From Sulfuritalea sp. (GTDB lineage: Bacteria; Pseudomonadota; Gammaproteobacteria; Burkholderiales; Rhodocyclaceae): 64,000 nt of DNA. The position numbers were made by a program, and so were the translations under genes. Of this stretch, positions 17,044 through 25,160 are shown piece by piece. Position 1 is the first letter of the stretch. The number at the start of each line of letters is the position of its first letter. The stretch lies in the NCBI GenBank assembly GCA_016716965.1, contig JADJUP010000052.1:1-64000 (forward strand). Direction: 5' to 3'. Below the pieces are notes generated by a model. It saw only the letters and a list, made by a program, of their open reading frames with translations. It ran no database searches and was not told where the DNA came from.

Positions 17044-17454
17044 ATGGAATTCGTGCAACAGAACATCATGTGGGTTGCCCTCGCCGTCGTCAGTGGCGGT
17101 ATGCTGCTTTGGCCGATGATCTCGGGCGGTACCGTGGCCCACGTCAGCCCGGCCGAGGCGACGCTGCTGATGAATCGCGAAGACGCGCTGGTGCTTGATG
17201 TACGCGAAACCGGCGAGTGGAGTGCGGGCCACATCACCGGCGCCCGCCACATCACGCTGGGCCAGCTCGACAAGCGCTTGTCGGAACTCGAGAAATTCAA
17301 GGAAAAGCCGATCATCGTGGTCTGCGCCACCGGCAATCGTTCCTCGTCGGCCTGCGGCCAGCTGAAGAAGCATGGCTTCGACAAGGTCTACAGCCTCGGC
17401 GGCGGAATTTCCTCCTGGCGCGACTCCAGCCTTCCCCTCACCACCAAATCCTGA
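17044..17454 (+). CDS. Membrane-anchored rhodanese-like sulfurtransferase
   Basis: The 136-residue protein has one N-terminal membrane helix (about residues 8-28) and a rhodanese domain with the active cysteine in VVCATGNRSS. Other family segments are ALVLDVRETGEW and GGGISSW. The single-anchor form next to grxC and secB is common in proteobacteria. It begins 6 bases after arsR, so the two are almost certainly co-transcribed. Confidence 0.92.
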   Translation: MEFVQQNIMWVALAVVSGGMLLWPMISGGTVAHVSPAEATLLMNREDALVLDVRETGEWSAGHITGARHITLGQLDKRLSELEKFKEKPIIVVCATGNRSSSACGQLKKHGFDKVYSLGGGISSWRDSSLPLTTKS

Positions 17455-17468
17455 ACAGAGAGCAAGCC

Positions 17469-17726
17469 ATGTCCAAGGTCCTGATGTATTCCACCGCCGT
17501 TTGCCCCTACTGCGTTCGCGCGGAACAGTTGCTCACGCGCAAGGGTGTCACCGATATCGAGAAGGTCCGCGTCGACCTCGAACCGCAGCGGCGCGAGGAG
17601 ATGATGCAGAAAACCGGCCAGCGCACCGTGCCGCAAATCTATATCGGCGAAACCCACGTCGGCGGCTGCGACGACCTTTACGAACTCGAGCGCCAGGGCA
17701 AGCTCGATTCCCTGCTGGCCGCGTAG
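17469..17726 (+). CDS. grxC: Glutaredoxin 3
   Basis: The 85-residue thioredoxin-fold protein has the dithiol active site CPYC at residues about 12-15, the cis-proline TVPQIYI and the GGCDDL glutathione-binding loop, at the standard GrxC length. It reduces disulfides with glutathione. It starts 14 bases after the rhodanese gene and precedes secB. Confidence 0.96.
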   Translation: MSKVLMYSTAVCPYCVRAEQLLTRKGVTDIEKVRVDLEPQRREEMMQKTGQRTVPQIYIGETHVGGCDDLYELERQGKLDSLLAA

Positions 17727-17759
17727 AATTACCCTTTTTCCCTAACCATCGAATTCATC

Positions 17760-18215
17760 ATGAGCGATCAGCAGCCGGTATTCAGCATCGAAAAGATTTA
17801 CGTCAAGGATCTCTCCATCGAAGTGCCCAACGCGCCGCAGATCTTTCTGGTCCGCGAGACGCCGAGCATCGAAGTGCAGATCCAGAGCGGCGCGACAACC
17901 ATCGGCGACGGCATGTATGAGGTGGCCCTGACCGTTACAGTGAATGCCAAGGAAGGTGAAAAGGTCTTTTTCCTGGTCGAGGTGGTCAAGGCCGGTATTT
18001 TCCAGATTCGCCACGTGCCCGAGCAGGACATGGAGCCGATCCTCGCCGTGGCCTGTCCCAATATTCTTTTCCCCTATGCGCGTGAAACGATTTCGGACGC
18101 CATCAATCGCGCCGGCTTCCCGCCCGTAATCCTCGCGCCGGTCAATTTCGAGTCGCTCTACCAGCAGCGCCTGATGGAGCAGCAGCAGAACGAAAGCAAG
18201 ATTCAGCTGCAGTAA
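17760..18215 (+). CDS. secB: Protein-export chaperone SecB
   Basis: The 151-residue protein is the tetrameric chaperone that holds preproteins unfolded and hands them to SecA. It has the family segments FSIEKIYVKDLSIEVPN-like start, the DGMYEVALTVTV strand and PNILFPYARETISD. Its C-terminus is Gln-rich and ends ESKIQLQ. It is in the usual grxC-secB-gpsA context. Confidence 0.97.
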   Translation: MSDQQPVFSIEKIYVKDLSIEVPNAPQIFLVRETPSIEVQIQSGATTIGDGMYEVALTVTVNAKEGEKVFFLVEVVKAGIFQIRHVPEQDMEPILAVACPNILFPYARETISDAINRAGFPPVILAPVNFESLYQQRLMEQQQNESKIQLQ

Positions 18216-18234
18216 CAGGCGACACGCGACCCCA

Positions 18235-18696
18235 ATGCCGTCTCTTGTGTCGCCGCGGCGCATCCTCGCCCCGATCCCCCTGCTTGCGGCACTGCTTGCG
18301 CCAATGGCAGCCCTTGCGCTGGAGTACCGCAGCGTGACCGAGGCGGTAGCCGTCTACGATGCCCCCTCGGTCAAGGCCAAGCCCCTGTTCGTGGTTCTAG
18401 CCGGTACACCGGTTGAACTCGTCGTCAGCCTCGAAGGCTGGTCCAAGGTGCGCGACAGCAAGGGCGATCTGACCTGGATCGAAAAGAAGCACCTGGCGGA
18501 AAAGCGCAACGTCATCGTGCGCGCCGAACGTGCGCAGGTGCGTGCTGCCGCGGAGGACAAGGCCGCGCTGGTGTTCGAGGCCGAGCGCGACGTGGTGCTG
18601 GACCTGCTTGAAGTCCAGCCAGCTGGCTGGGCAAGGGTGCGGCATCGCGACGGTCAGGACGGGTTTCTCAAGGCTACGCAGGTCTGGGGCCTTTGA
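18235..18696 (+). CDS. Exported SH3-domain protein
   Basis: The 153-residue protein has a signal peptide (about residues 1-28, ending AALA) and two SH3b-like repeats: AVAVYDAPSVKAKPLFVVLAG with a W-x-KVRD core, and a second unit (VIVRAERAQVRAAAEDKAALVF, GWARVRHRDGQDGFL). SH3b domains often bind peptidoglycan or proteins in the periplasm. It sits between secB and gpsA and is probably part of the same transcript. Confidence 0.8.
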   Translation: MPSLVSPRRILAPIPLLAALLAPMAALALEYRSVTEAVAVYDAPSVKAKPLFVVLAGTPVELVVSLEGWSKVRDSKGDLTWIEKKHLAEKRNVIVRAERAQVRAAAEDKAALVFEAERDVVLDLLEVQPAGWARVRHRDGQDGFLKATQVWGL

Positions 18697-18741
18697 GTTC
18701 GGTCGCTGCGGCGGCGGCGATGTCGTGATGGGGAGGATGGG

Positions 18742-19722
18742 ATGCGCATAGCGGTACTCGGTGCGGGTGCCTGGGGTACGGCGCTGGCGATCGCCTTCGC
18801 GGCCCGACACGACGTGGTGCTTTGGGCGCGTGATGCCGCGCGGGTCGAGGACATGGCACACAACCGGGAGAACCGGCGCTACCTGCCCGGATGCCCCTTT
18901 CCTTCGGGTCTGAAGCTCACCGCGGATTTTCCCACTGCACTTGCGGGCGCCGATCTGGCATTACTTGCCGCGCCGCTGGCCGGCTTGCGTGCCCTGCTCG
19001 AACAAGTCAAGGCCGTTGCGCCGGCGACGCCCTTCCTTTGGGCATGCAAAGGCCTTGAGGCGGGCACCGGCTTGCTGCCGCATCAGGTGGTGGCGGCGGT
19101 GATGGGCAACGTCTCCTGCGGCGTACTTACCGGTCCCAGCTTCGCCCTGGAAGTGGCGCGCGGCCTGCCCACTGCGATCACGCTCGCGGCGGCCGATCCT
19201 GTTTTTGCCGAGGCCACGGCGCAGCAACTGCATGGCGGCAACCTGCGCATCTATGCCAACGACGACCTGGTCGGCGCCGAAGTCGGAGGCGCGGTGAAGA
19301 ACGTGCTGGCCATCGCCACCGGCATCTGCGACGGTCTCGGTCTGGGCAATAATGCCCGTGCCGCGCTGATCACGCGCGGACTGGTGGAAATTACCCGCTT
19401 CGGGGAAGCGCTCGGTGCCCGGCGTGAAACCTTCATGGGACTGGCCGGCATGGGCGACCTGCTGCTCACCTGCACCGGAGACCTGTCGCGCAACCGGCGC
19501 GTGGGCCTGTTGCTCGCCGATGGCAAGGCGCTGCCGGAAATCGCAGCGGAACTGGGCCATGTCGCGGAAGGCGTGCCTGCCGCGCGCGAGGTGGCTCGCC
19601 GCGCCGCCGAACTGGGCGTGGATATGCCGATCACGCGCGCGGTCACGGCGGTACTTGATGGCAGCATCAGTCCGCGGGCCGCAGTCGAGCAGCTCATGGC
19701 GCGCGGTGCCAAGCACGAGTAG
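18742..19722 (+). CDS. gpsA: Glycerol-3-phosphate dehydrogenase [NAD(P)+]
   Basis: The 326-residue enzyme reduces dihydroxyacetone phosphate to sn-glycerol-3-phosphate for phospholipid synthesis. It has the Rossmann loop GAGAWGTALA at the N-terminus, the GPSFALEVARGLP motif, the catalytic lysine in GGAVKNVLAIATG and the GNNARAALITRGL motif. Its stop is 2 bases from the stop of the convergent trmL gene. Confidence 0.97.
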   Translation: MRIAVLGAGAWGTALAIAFAARHDVVLWARDAARVEDMAHNRENRRYLPGCPFPSGLKLTADFPTALAGADLALLAAPLAGLRALLEQVKAVAPATPFLWACKGLEAGTGLLPHQVVAAVMGNVSCGVLTGPSFALEVARGLPTAITLAAADPVFAEATAQQLHGGNLRIYANDDLVGAEVGGAVKNVLAIATGICDGLGLGNNARAALITRGLVEITRFGEALGARRETFMGLAGMGDLLLTCTGDLSRNRRVGLLLADGKALPEIAAELGHVAEGVPAAREVARRAAELGVDMPITRAVTAVLDGSISPRAAVEQLMARGAKHE

Positions 19723-19724
19723 GC

Positions 19725-20213
19725 TCAGACGCCGCCGGCGAAGTGCTGCTGCCGCCAGGCTTCGTAAACCATCACCGCCACGGCATTGGACAGGTTGAGG
19801 CTGCGATTGCCCGGCAGCAGCGGCAGGCGCAGGCGGTGGTCCGCGTCGATGTCGTCCAGCACCACGTTCGGCAGACCGCAGGATTCGGAGCCGAACACGA
19901 ACGCATCGCCGGGCCGGAAGTCATGTGCAGCGGTATTACCTGGGTCGGCGCTGGCGTGACGGCGAACGGCCCGCGTGGTCAGGGCGAACAGGCGGGTCTC
20001 GCCCAGCGCTGCGCGGCAGGTGCGCCAGTCCGGATGGACCGTGACGCAGGTCATCTCGTGGTAGTCAAGCCCGGCGCGGCGCAATTGGGCGTCGGACAGG
20101 GTGAAGCCTAGCGGCTCGACAAGGTGCAGGCGGCACCCTGTGTTGGCGCACAAGCGAATCACATTGCCGGTGTTGGGCGGGATTTCCGGGGCCACCAGTA
20201 CGACATGGAACAC
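19725..20213 (-). CDS. trmL: tRNA (cytidine/uridine-2'-O-)-methyltransferase TrmL
   Basis: The 162-residue SPOUT methylase modifies the wobble base of leucine tRNAs. It has the NTGNVIRLCANTGC and LDYHEMT segments and the C-terminal trefoil knot with SLNLSNAVAVMVYEAWRQ. Between LFALTT and GLP there are 35 residues against 27 in E. coli TrmL. The extra eight residues lie where the dispersed repeat (19944-19964) encodes the RHASADPG region, just before the FGSESCGLP cofactor loop. All catalytic segments remain intact, so the protein is probably functional. Confidence 0.93.
   Translation of the reverse strand: MFHVVLVAPEIPPNTGNVIRLCANTGCRLHLVEPLGFTLSDAQLRRAGLDYHEMTCVTVHPDWRTCRAALGETRLFALTTRAVRRHASADPGNTAAHDFRPGDAFVFGSESCGLPNVVLDDIDADHRLRLPLLPGNRSLNLSNAVAVMVYEAWRQQHFAGGV
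19944..19964 (-). repeat. Dispersed repeat, copy 5 (inside trmL)
   Basis: GTCGGCGCTGGCGTGACGGC matches the core with two differences. It coincides with an apparent 8-codon insertion relative to E. coli TrmL. Confidence 0.6.
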
Positions 20214-20263
20214 TTGCAGGGATCTCCGAAAAGCGGTAGTTTCTGCAAAATCAGCTGATTAGC

Positions 20264-20280
20264 TGGTGAATTTCGTGCAA
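20264..20280 (+). promoter_or_regulatory. Weak sigma-54-like site before mshE
   Basis: TGGTGAATTTCGTGCA has the invariant GG and GC doublets exactly 10 bases apart, about 50 bases before mshE. Other consensus positions are poor. It may be fortuitous; no sigma-70 promoter was clearer in this spacer. Confidence 0.25.
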
Positions 20281-20330
20281 AATCGCAACAGTAGAGTTCC
20301 CGATTTTACGGGCACTGGGGAGATTGCCTG

Positions 20331-22037
20331 ATGGCTCGTCCGGAAAAAATCCGTCTTGGCGACATGCTCGTACAGCAGCAACTGGTTACCGGCGAGCAGT
20401 TGAAGCTCGCGCTCGACGAGCAGAAGCGCTCAGGTCGAAAACTCGGCCGCGTGTTGGTGGAGAGCGGTTACGTAACCGAAGAGGGAATTGCGCTCGGACT
20501 GGCGCGCCAGCTTGGCGCCGATTACGTCGACCTAAAGACATTCAAACTTCAGCCCGAACTTATCAAGCTACTCCCGGAAGCCCAGGCGCGCCGGTTGCGT
20601 ACCCTGGTGTTGCAGGAGCAGGCAGGGATGCTGATCGTCGGCATGGCGGACCCGACAGACCTCACAGCTTTTGACGAACTGGCGCGCATCCTCAAGCGCG
20701 AGATCAACCTCGCGGTGATTACGGAGAGCCAGCTACTTGCCACGGTCGATCGGGTCTATAGCCGTGCTGCCGAAATCAGCGGCCTGGCCAAGGAACTCAC
20801 GGCCGACATGGGCGATATCTCGACCGAGTTCGGTAACATCCTTGGCCTGACCGCCGGCGCCGAGGACGCGCCGGTGGTCAAGCTGCTCAACACGGTGTTC
20901 GAGGAAGCACTGAAATTGCGTGCCTCCGACATCCACATCGAGCCGCAGGAAAAGTCGGTGGTTATCCGCTTCCGCATCGATGGTGTATTGCATGTGCAGA
21001 CCGAGGCCGACTCGAAGATTTCGACGGCGCTGGTGCTGCGCCTGAAACTGATGTCGGGCCTCGATATTTCGGAAAAGCGCCTGCCGCAGGATGGCCGCTT
21101 CAACATCAAGCTGCGCAACACGGCGATCGACATCCGGATCTCGTCGATGCCGACCCAGCACGGCGAGTCCGTCGTCATGCGCCTGCTGGCGCAAAATACC
21201 GGGCTGCTGCAACTGGACCGGCTGCACATGCCGCCGCGGGTGCTCGAACGCTTCCGGCATTCGATCGCGCGGCCGGCCGGCATCGTGCTGGTGACCGGCC
21301 CCACCGGATCGGGCAAAACCACCACCTTGTATGCGGCGCTGAACGAGCTGAACACCCCGGAAAAGAAGATCATCACCGTCGAAGATCCCGTCGAATATCG
21401 CCTGCCCGGACTCAACCAGGTGCAGGTGCACGAAAAGATCGACCTTTCGTTCAGCCGCGTGCTGCGATCCGCCCTGCGCCAGGATCCGGACATCATCCTG
21501 CTCGGCGAAATGCGTGACCAGGAGACGGCGGAGATCGGCATGCGCGCCGCAATGACGGGCCATCTGGTGTTGTCCACCTTGCACACCAATGATGCGCTGT
21601 CGACGCCGATCCGCCTGCTCGACATGGGCGTGCCACGCTACATGGTCGCCATGTCGATCCAGATGGTTCTCGCCCAGCGCCTGGTGCGGGTCACCTGCGA
21701 AAACTGCGCCGCACCTTGTGTGCCGAATCCGAACGAACACCTGTGGCTCAAGGCCGAACTCGGCGACCAGGTGGACAGCGTCGAATTCCGGCGTGGCGCC
21801 GGCTGCAGCCATTGCGCCAATACCGGCTACCAGGGGCGTCAGGCCGTCTACGAAGTACTCGAAATGAACAATGCGCTGGTCGAGGCGGTGAATCGCGGCG
21901 ATCCCAACGAATTCATGCAGATCGGCCGTGAGCAGATGGCCGGCAACACCCTGCGCCGCGATGCCGTGCGCCTGGTGGTCAGCGGTCGCACGACCATCGA
22001 GGAAGCCATGCGCATCAGCACCCAACTCGACGAGTAG
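20331..22037 (+). CDS. mshE: MSHA pilus extension ATPase MshE (GspE/PilB family)
   Basis: The 568-residue ATPase powers pilus polymerisation at the inner membrane. The N-terminus has two tandem MshEN-type units (RLGDMLVQQQ with L and Q at 28-31, then RKLGRVLVESG with Q at 60), the fold that binds c-di-GMP in Vibrio MshE. Walker A is GPTGSGKTTTLY (about 323), followed by the Asp box, LLGEMRD (Walker B) and the His box LSTLHTN. A zinc tetracysteine (CENC, CSHC) is present. A GGGGAG ribosome-binding site supports the ATG. It heads the MSHA gene group. Confidence 0.94.
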   Translation: MARPEKIRLGDMLVQQQLVTGEQLKLALDEQKRSGRKLGRVLVESGYVTEEGIALGLARQLGADYVDLKTFKLQPELIKLLPEAQARRLRTLVLQEQAGMLIVGMADPTDLTAFDELARILKREINLAVITESQLLATVDRVYSRAAEISGLAKELTADMGDISTEFGNILGLTAGAEDAPVVKLLNTVFEEALKLRASDIHIEPQEKSVVIRFRIDGVLHVQTEADSKISTALVLRLKLMSGLDISEKRLPQDGRFNIKLRNTAIDIRISSMPTQHGESVVMRLLAQNTGLLQLDRLHMPPRVLERFRHSIARPAGIVLVTGPTGSGKTTTLYAALNELNTPEKKIITVEDPVEYRLPGLNQVQVHEKIDLSFSRVLRSALRQDPDIILLGEMRDQETAEIGMRAAMTGHLVLSTLHTNDALSTPIRLLDMGVPRYMVAMSIQMVLAQRLVRVTCENCAAPCVPNPNEHLWLKAELGDQVDSVEFRRGAGCSHCANTGYQGRQAVYEVLEMNNALVEAVNRGDPNEFMQIGREQMAGNTLRRDAVRLVVSGRTTIEEAMRISTQLDE

Positions 22038-22084
22038 GTCGACGGCCATGGAACCCTGCAACACTCTGCCCGGATTCGTGGCAA

Positions 22085-22102
22085 GCGCGCGCCGGCGCGC
22101 GC
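22085..22102. repeat. Perfect 18-bp GC palindrome before mshG
   Basis: GCGCGCGCCGGCGCGCGC lies 11 bases before the mshG start, within a 76-base spacer. It could form a hairpin that occludes the weak ribosome-binding site. It may simply be a GC-rich spacer. Confidence 0.5.
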
Positions 22103-22113
22103 CGGGCTAAGAC

Positions 22114-23346
22114 ATGGCTACCTTCGCCTATCGCGGCCGCAACGGTGCCGGTGAGATCGTGCAGGGCAGCATGGAGGGCGCGGCGGCCGGGACCGTGGCC
22201 GACCAGCTCGTCGCCAGCGGCGTGACGCCGGTGGAAATCAGGGCGGTCGAGGTCGCCGCCGACAAGACCGGCAATGGCGCAGGTGGATTGCAGTTGTTCC
22301 CCCAAAAAGTCGAGCACATGGACGTTCTTCTGTTCTCGCGCCAGATCCATACCCTGTTGCGAGCCGGCGTGCCGATCATGCGCGCACTGGCTGGCTTGCA
22401 GGAATCCAGCACGAATCCGGCGATGCGGGAATTGCTGCAAGACGTCCGCGAAAGCCTTGATTCCGGCCGTGAGCTGTCGTTGTCGCTGGCCCGCCATCCC
22501 AAGGTTTTTTCGGCGTTCTACCTGTCCATGGTCCGTGTCGGCGAGATGACAGGACGGCTGGAAGAAGTATTCATTCGCCTGTTCGATCATTTGTCGTTCG
22601 AGCGTTTCATGCAGGAGCAGGTGAAGTCGGCGCTGCGTTACCCGTCATTCGTCGTTGCCGCCATGGGCATCGCCATCGTCATCGTGAATATCTTCGTGAT
22701 TCCGGCCTTCGCCAACGTTTTCAAGGGACTTGGAGCCGAACTGCCACTGATGACGCGCCTGCTGATCGGCTTTTCCGATTTCATGGTGAACTGGTGGCAC
22801 GCGATGCTGTTTGGCTTCGTGGGCGTCTTTTTCGGTTTCAACACATGGCGCAAGACGACCGAAGGTCGATACACCTGGGATCGATTTAAACTAAGAATTC
22901 CCATTGCCGGAAAGATCATTCGCAAAGCGACTCTGGCCCGCTTTGCGGCCAGCTTTGCGCTGGCCTCGCGCAGCGGCGTTCCTATCATCCAGGCATTGAC
23001 CAATGTTTCCGAAACCGTGGACAACGCCTACATTTCGCACAAGGTTGAAAAGATGCGGGACGGCGTCGAGCGCGGTGAGAGCATCCTGCGCACATCGATT
23101 TCCGCTGGCGTGTTTACCCCTGTTGTGCTGCAGATGATTGCCGTGGGCGAGGAATCGGGGGCGCTCGACGACATGATGAAAGAAATTGCCGACATGTATC
23201 AAAGCGAGGTCGAATACGAACTGAAGACCCTGGCGCAGCAGATCGAGCCGATCCTCATCGTCGCACTGGGCATAATGGTCCTGATACTTGCGCTGGGCAT
23301 CTTCCTGCCATTGTGGGATCTGGGTAAGGTATCGCTGAAGAAATGA
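22114..23346 (+). CDS. mshG: MSHA inner-membrane platform protein MshG (GspF/PilC family)
   Basis: The 410-residue polytopic protein is the platform that couples the ATPase to pilin assembly. It contains two T2SSF domains (about residues 72-195 and 275-397), each starting FSRQIHTLLRAGVPI or FAASFALASRSGVPI, with three membrane helices. The N-terminal FAYRGRNGAGEIVQGSMEG is typical. The stop overlaps the next start as ATGA. It is paired with mshE, as in Vibrio. Confidence 0.94.
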   Translation: MATFAYRGRNGAGEIVQGSMEGAAAGTVADQLVASGVTPVEIRAVEVAADKTGNGAGGLQLFPQKVEHMDVLLFSRQIHTLLRAGVPIMRALAGLQESSTNPAMRELLQDVRESLDSGRELSLSLARHPKVFSAFYLSMVRVGEMTGRLEEVFIRLFDHLSFERFMQEQVKSALRYPSFVVAAMGIAIVIVNIFVIPAFANVFKGLGAELPLMTRLLIGFSDFMVNWWHAMLFGFVGVFFGFNTWRKTTEGRYTWDRFKLRIPIAGKIIRKATLARFAASFALASRSGVPIIQALTNVSETVDNAYISHKVEKMRDGVERGESILRTSISAGVFTPVVLQMIAVGEESGALDDMMKEIADMYQSEVEYELKTLAQQIEPILIVALGIMVLILALGIFLPLWDLGKVSLKK

Positions 23347-23834
23347 GCGAGGTAACGCCGCTTACGCGTTCGCTGTTTCAGGTTTCGGTCGTTATTGCCG
23401 TCATAGCCTTGCTGGCCACCGTATTACTCAATTCGCTAAACTATGTGCAGGAAAAGGCCGAGCGGACGATGGTCGAAACGACCGTGCTGAACATGGAAAA
23501 GGGCCTGGAAATAGAGGTCCGGACCCGTGAAATCCGCGGACAGACGGCGTCCATTCCGGATCTTGTCGGGGCCAATCCGGTGAGTTGGCTGGCAAGTCCG
23601 CCGGAGGGGTACGCCGGGATTTGCAAGAGGGCGGGGGTGCCCGGCGAGTGGTGTTTTGACGAGGCGACGCGTGAAATTGTCTATCGGCCGCGCCTTGAAG
23701 CAAGCCTTGAGTTGCGCGAGGCGGGAAAGCGGGACTTGCGCTGGCGCGTGGGCTCGACTCAGGACAAAGAAGGGGGCTCGACTCCGGTGGGGCGAATCAG
23801 GGTGTTTTCCACTACGTCTTTCGTATGGCACTGA
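23343..23834 (+). CDS. mshF: MshF-like MSHA accessory protein
   Basis: The 163-residue protein has one N-terminal membrane helix (about residues 10-32) without a prepilin cleavage motif, then a periplasmic domain with two cysteines (GICKRAGVPGEWCFD). Size, topology and position between mshG and the first pilin gene match MshF of the Vibrio MSHA locus, whose exact role is not known. It is translationally coupled to mshG. Confidence 0.72.
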   Translation: MSEVTPLTRSLFQVSVVIAVIALLATVLLNSLNYVQEKAERTMVETTVLNMEKGLEIEVRTREIRGQTASIPDLVGANPVSWLASPPEGYAGICKRAGVPGEWCFDEATREIVYRPRLEASLELREAGKRDLRWRVGSTQDKEGGSTPVGRIRVFSTTSFVWH

Positions 23835-24005
23835 TGGCAGGCTGCTGTTACACTGAACCGAGATGCATTTTCTTTTTTATCGCGCTGGAATAACTGCGGG
23901 TGCCGTTGGGATACTTCCGTGTATTGCAACGAAACATCTGATGGTATAGCGGTATTCCCCCGTCGCTTCAGACAGGATGAAGACGGCAAATTTAAGGAGA
24001 ATTAC

Positions 24006-24551
24006 ATGAAACGCCAAACGGGTTTTACCCTGATTGAATTGATCGTGGTAATCGTTATTCTGGGAATTCTGGCGGCGACGGCGCTGCCGCGGTTCACCAA
24101 CCTGCAGCGCGATGCGCGCGTGGCAAGAGTCAATGCGCTCATGGGAGCGATGCAAACCGCAGTTGCGATGGCTCGTGCCACGGCGCAGATTCGTGCCACC
24201 GGTGTGGCGATCAATGGCTGCACGCTGGCTGTTACAGGAACAAGTGCTGCCGGGGCTGGTTTAGGTACCGCTATCGAGGGCGTTGCGGGGACATGTGCAC
24301 AGATGACCAGCTTTTATCCAGCCGACTCGCTACAGGGCATTGCGATGCTGGCGTTGACCGTCCCGATGGCTGGACTAAACGGGCCCACTGTCGCGGAGCT
24401 GAATAGCCAAGGATACTCGTGGACTGCGGGCGGCGGGATGTTGGTCCAAAACGCGGTCGGGGGATATACGGCAACCTGTGGCGTGCCCTACACTGCGGCA
24501 CCCGTTGGTGGCGTGCCGATAGTTGGGCCGGCGGTTACGACAGGCTGCTGA
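24006..24551 (+). CDS. mshA: Major MSHA-type prepilin
   Basis: The 181-residue prepilin starts MKRQTG followed by FTLIELIVVIVILGILAA: a short leader, cleavage after Gly6 and Glu5 of the mature chain. Four cysteines occur in the head (GCTLA, GTCAQ, TCGVP and the terminal GC), allowing disulfide loops. AAGGAG is placed 8 bases before this ATG, so the in-frame extension to 23919 is rejected. A terminator-like hairpin follows, as expected for a pilin made in excess over the assembly proteins. Whether it is called MshA or MshB cannot be decided. Confidence 0.88.
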   Translation: MKRQTGFTLIELIVVIVILGILAATALPRFTNLQRDARVARVNALMGAMQTAVAMARATAQIRATGVAINGCTLAVTGTSAAGAGLGTAIEGVAGTCAQMTSFYPADSLQGIAMLALTVPMAGLNGPTVAELNSQGYSWTAGGGMLVQNAVGGYTATCGVPYTAAPVGGVPIVGPAVTTGC

Positions 24552-24631
24552 CGTTGGTGGGAAGCATGCAGCTGGAACGATTAAAGGGCTTCGGCTGAAT
24601 TGATCGACTGGCGCGGCGTCTCACTTCGGCA

Positions 24632-24657
24632 ACAAGAGCGGCTCCGGTCGCTTTTGT
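24632..24657 (+). terminator. Terminator-like hairpin after the major pilin gene
   Basis: A 9-bp stem (ACAAGAGCG with CGCTTTTGT, one G-U pair) encloses an 8-base loop, and the 3' arm contains TTTT. It starts 80 bases after the pilin stop. It likely terminates or attenuates transcription into the minor pilin genes. Confidence 0.6.
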
Positions 24658-24827
24658 CATTTATGCCGGCAGCTTTTTTCCGTGCGCTGGACAAGCTCGG
24701 CACCCTCCCATGACATCGCGCCCTGGTTTCGCGTCGGGCAAAGCAGGCGGTGGGTTTGCTTGCCCCGTGAGTTGCCTTGCGGTTCTGGACTACACTGCAG
24801 GGGTGCGTTGGCAAGGGAGATTCCTGA

Positions 24828-25118
24828 ATGGCTGCACCTTGCGGCGGAGATCCGCTCGTTTGTATCGAGTTCGTGATTCTGGGTATCGGGGAATTTCTCA
24901 AGGACTGGACGACGATGGGCATGCTCGCGATCCTTCTTGGGCTGCTGTTGCGATATCGCGCAGATCGGGCGAAAGCACGAGAGGACGCCTACGGCAGGCA
25001 CCTCGCGGATTTTGATACCCGGCGAAGCCAGGCGGCGCAGGGCGGGGCTGGTTCTCCGGCCGAACTGTTTCCGGTGGCCTCGACGCGCCGCGGCGCGGAC
25101 CATGGTCGGCGCCGATAG
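24828..25118 (+). CDS. Possible small membrane-anchored protein
   Basis: A 96-codon frame opens at an ATG preceded by GGGAGA at a good distance. It has a hydrophobic segment (MGMLAILLGLLL, about residues 30-41) followed by a charged, coiled-coil-like stretch rich in Arg and Ala. No family is recognised, and the tail looks like generic GC-rich translation. It may be chance. Confidence 0.3.
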   Translation: MAAPCGGDPLVCIEFVILGIGEFLKDWTTMGMLAILLGLLLRYRADRAKAREDAYGRHLADFDTRRSQAAQGGAGSPAELFPVASTRRGADHGRRR

Positions 25119-25160
25119 CGCTTCGGTTCCTGCCATGTGCTTACCGATCAGGCTGAACCG

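Larger units (their letters stand above)
24552..25160 (+). other. 609-bp region between the pilin gene and the minor pilin genes
   Basis: The region carries a terminator-like hairpin (24632-24657) and one possible small gene (24828-25118). The rest holds no supported feature. It separates the E-G-F-A group from the C-D-O-P-Q group and probably contains a promoter for the latter that was not identified. Confidence 0.6.

Noticed and set aside
20264..20280. Treating the sigma-54-like site before mshE as established
   Set aside because: Only the GG and GC doublets and a few flanking bases fit; kept as a low-confidence feature and not used as a finding.
23919..24005. Upstream in-frame start for the major pilin
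   Set aside because: The extension would add 29 residues before the prepilin leader, whereas the ATG at 24006 has a strong AAGGAG site and a standard six-residue leader.
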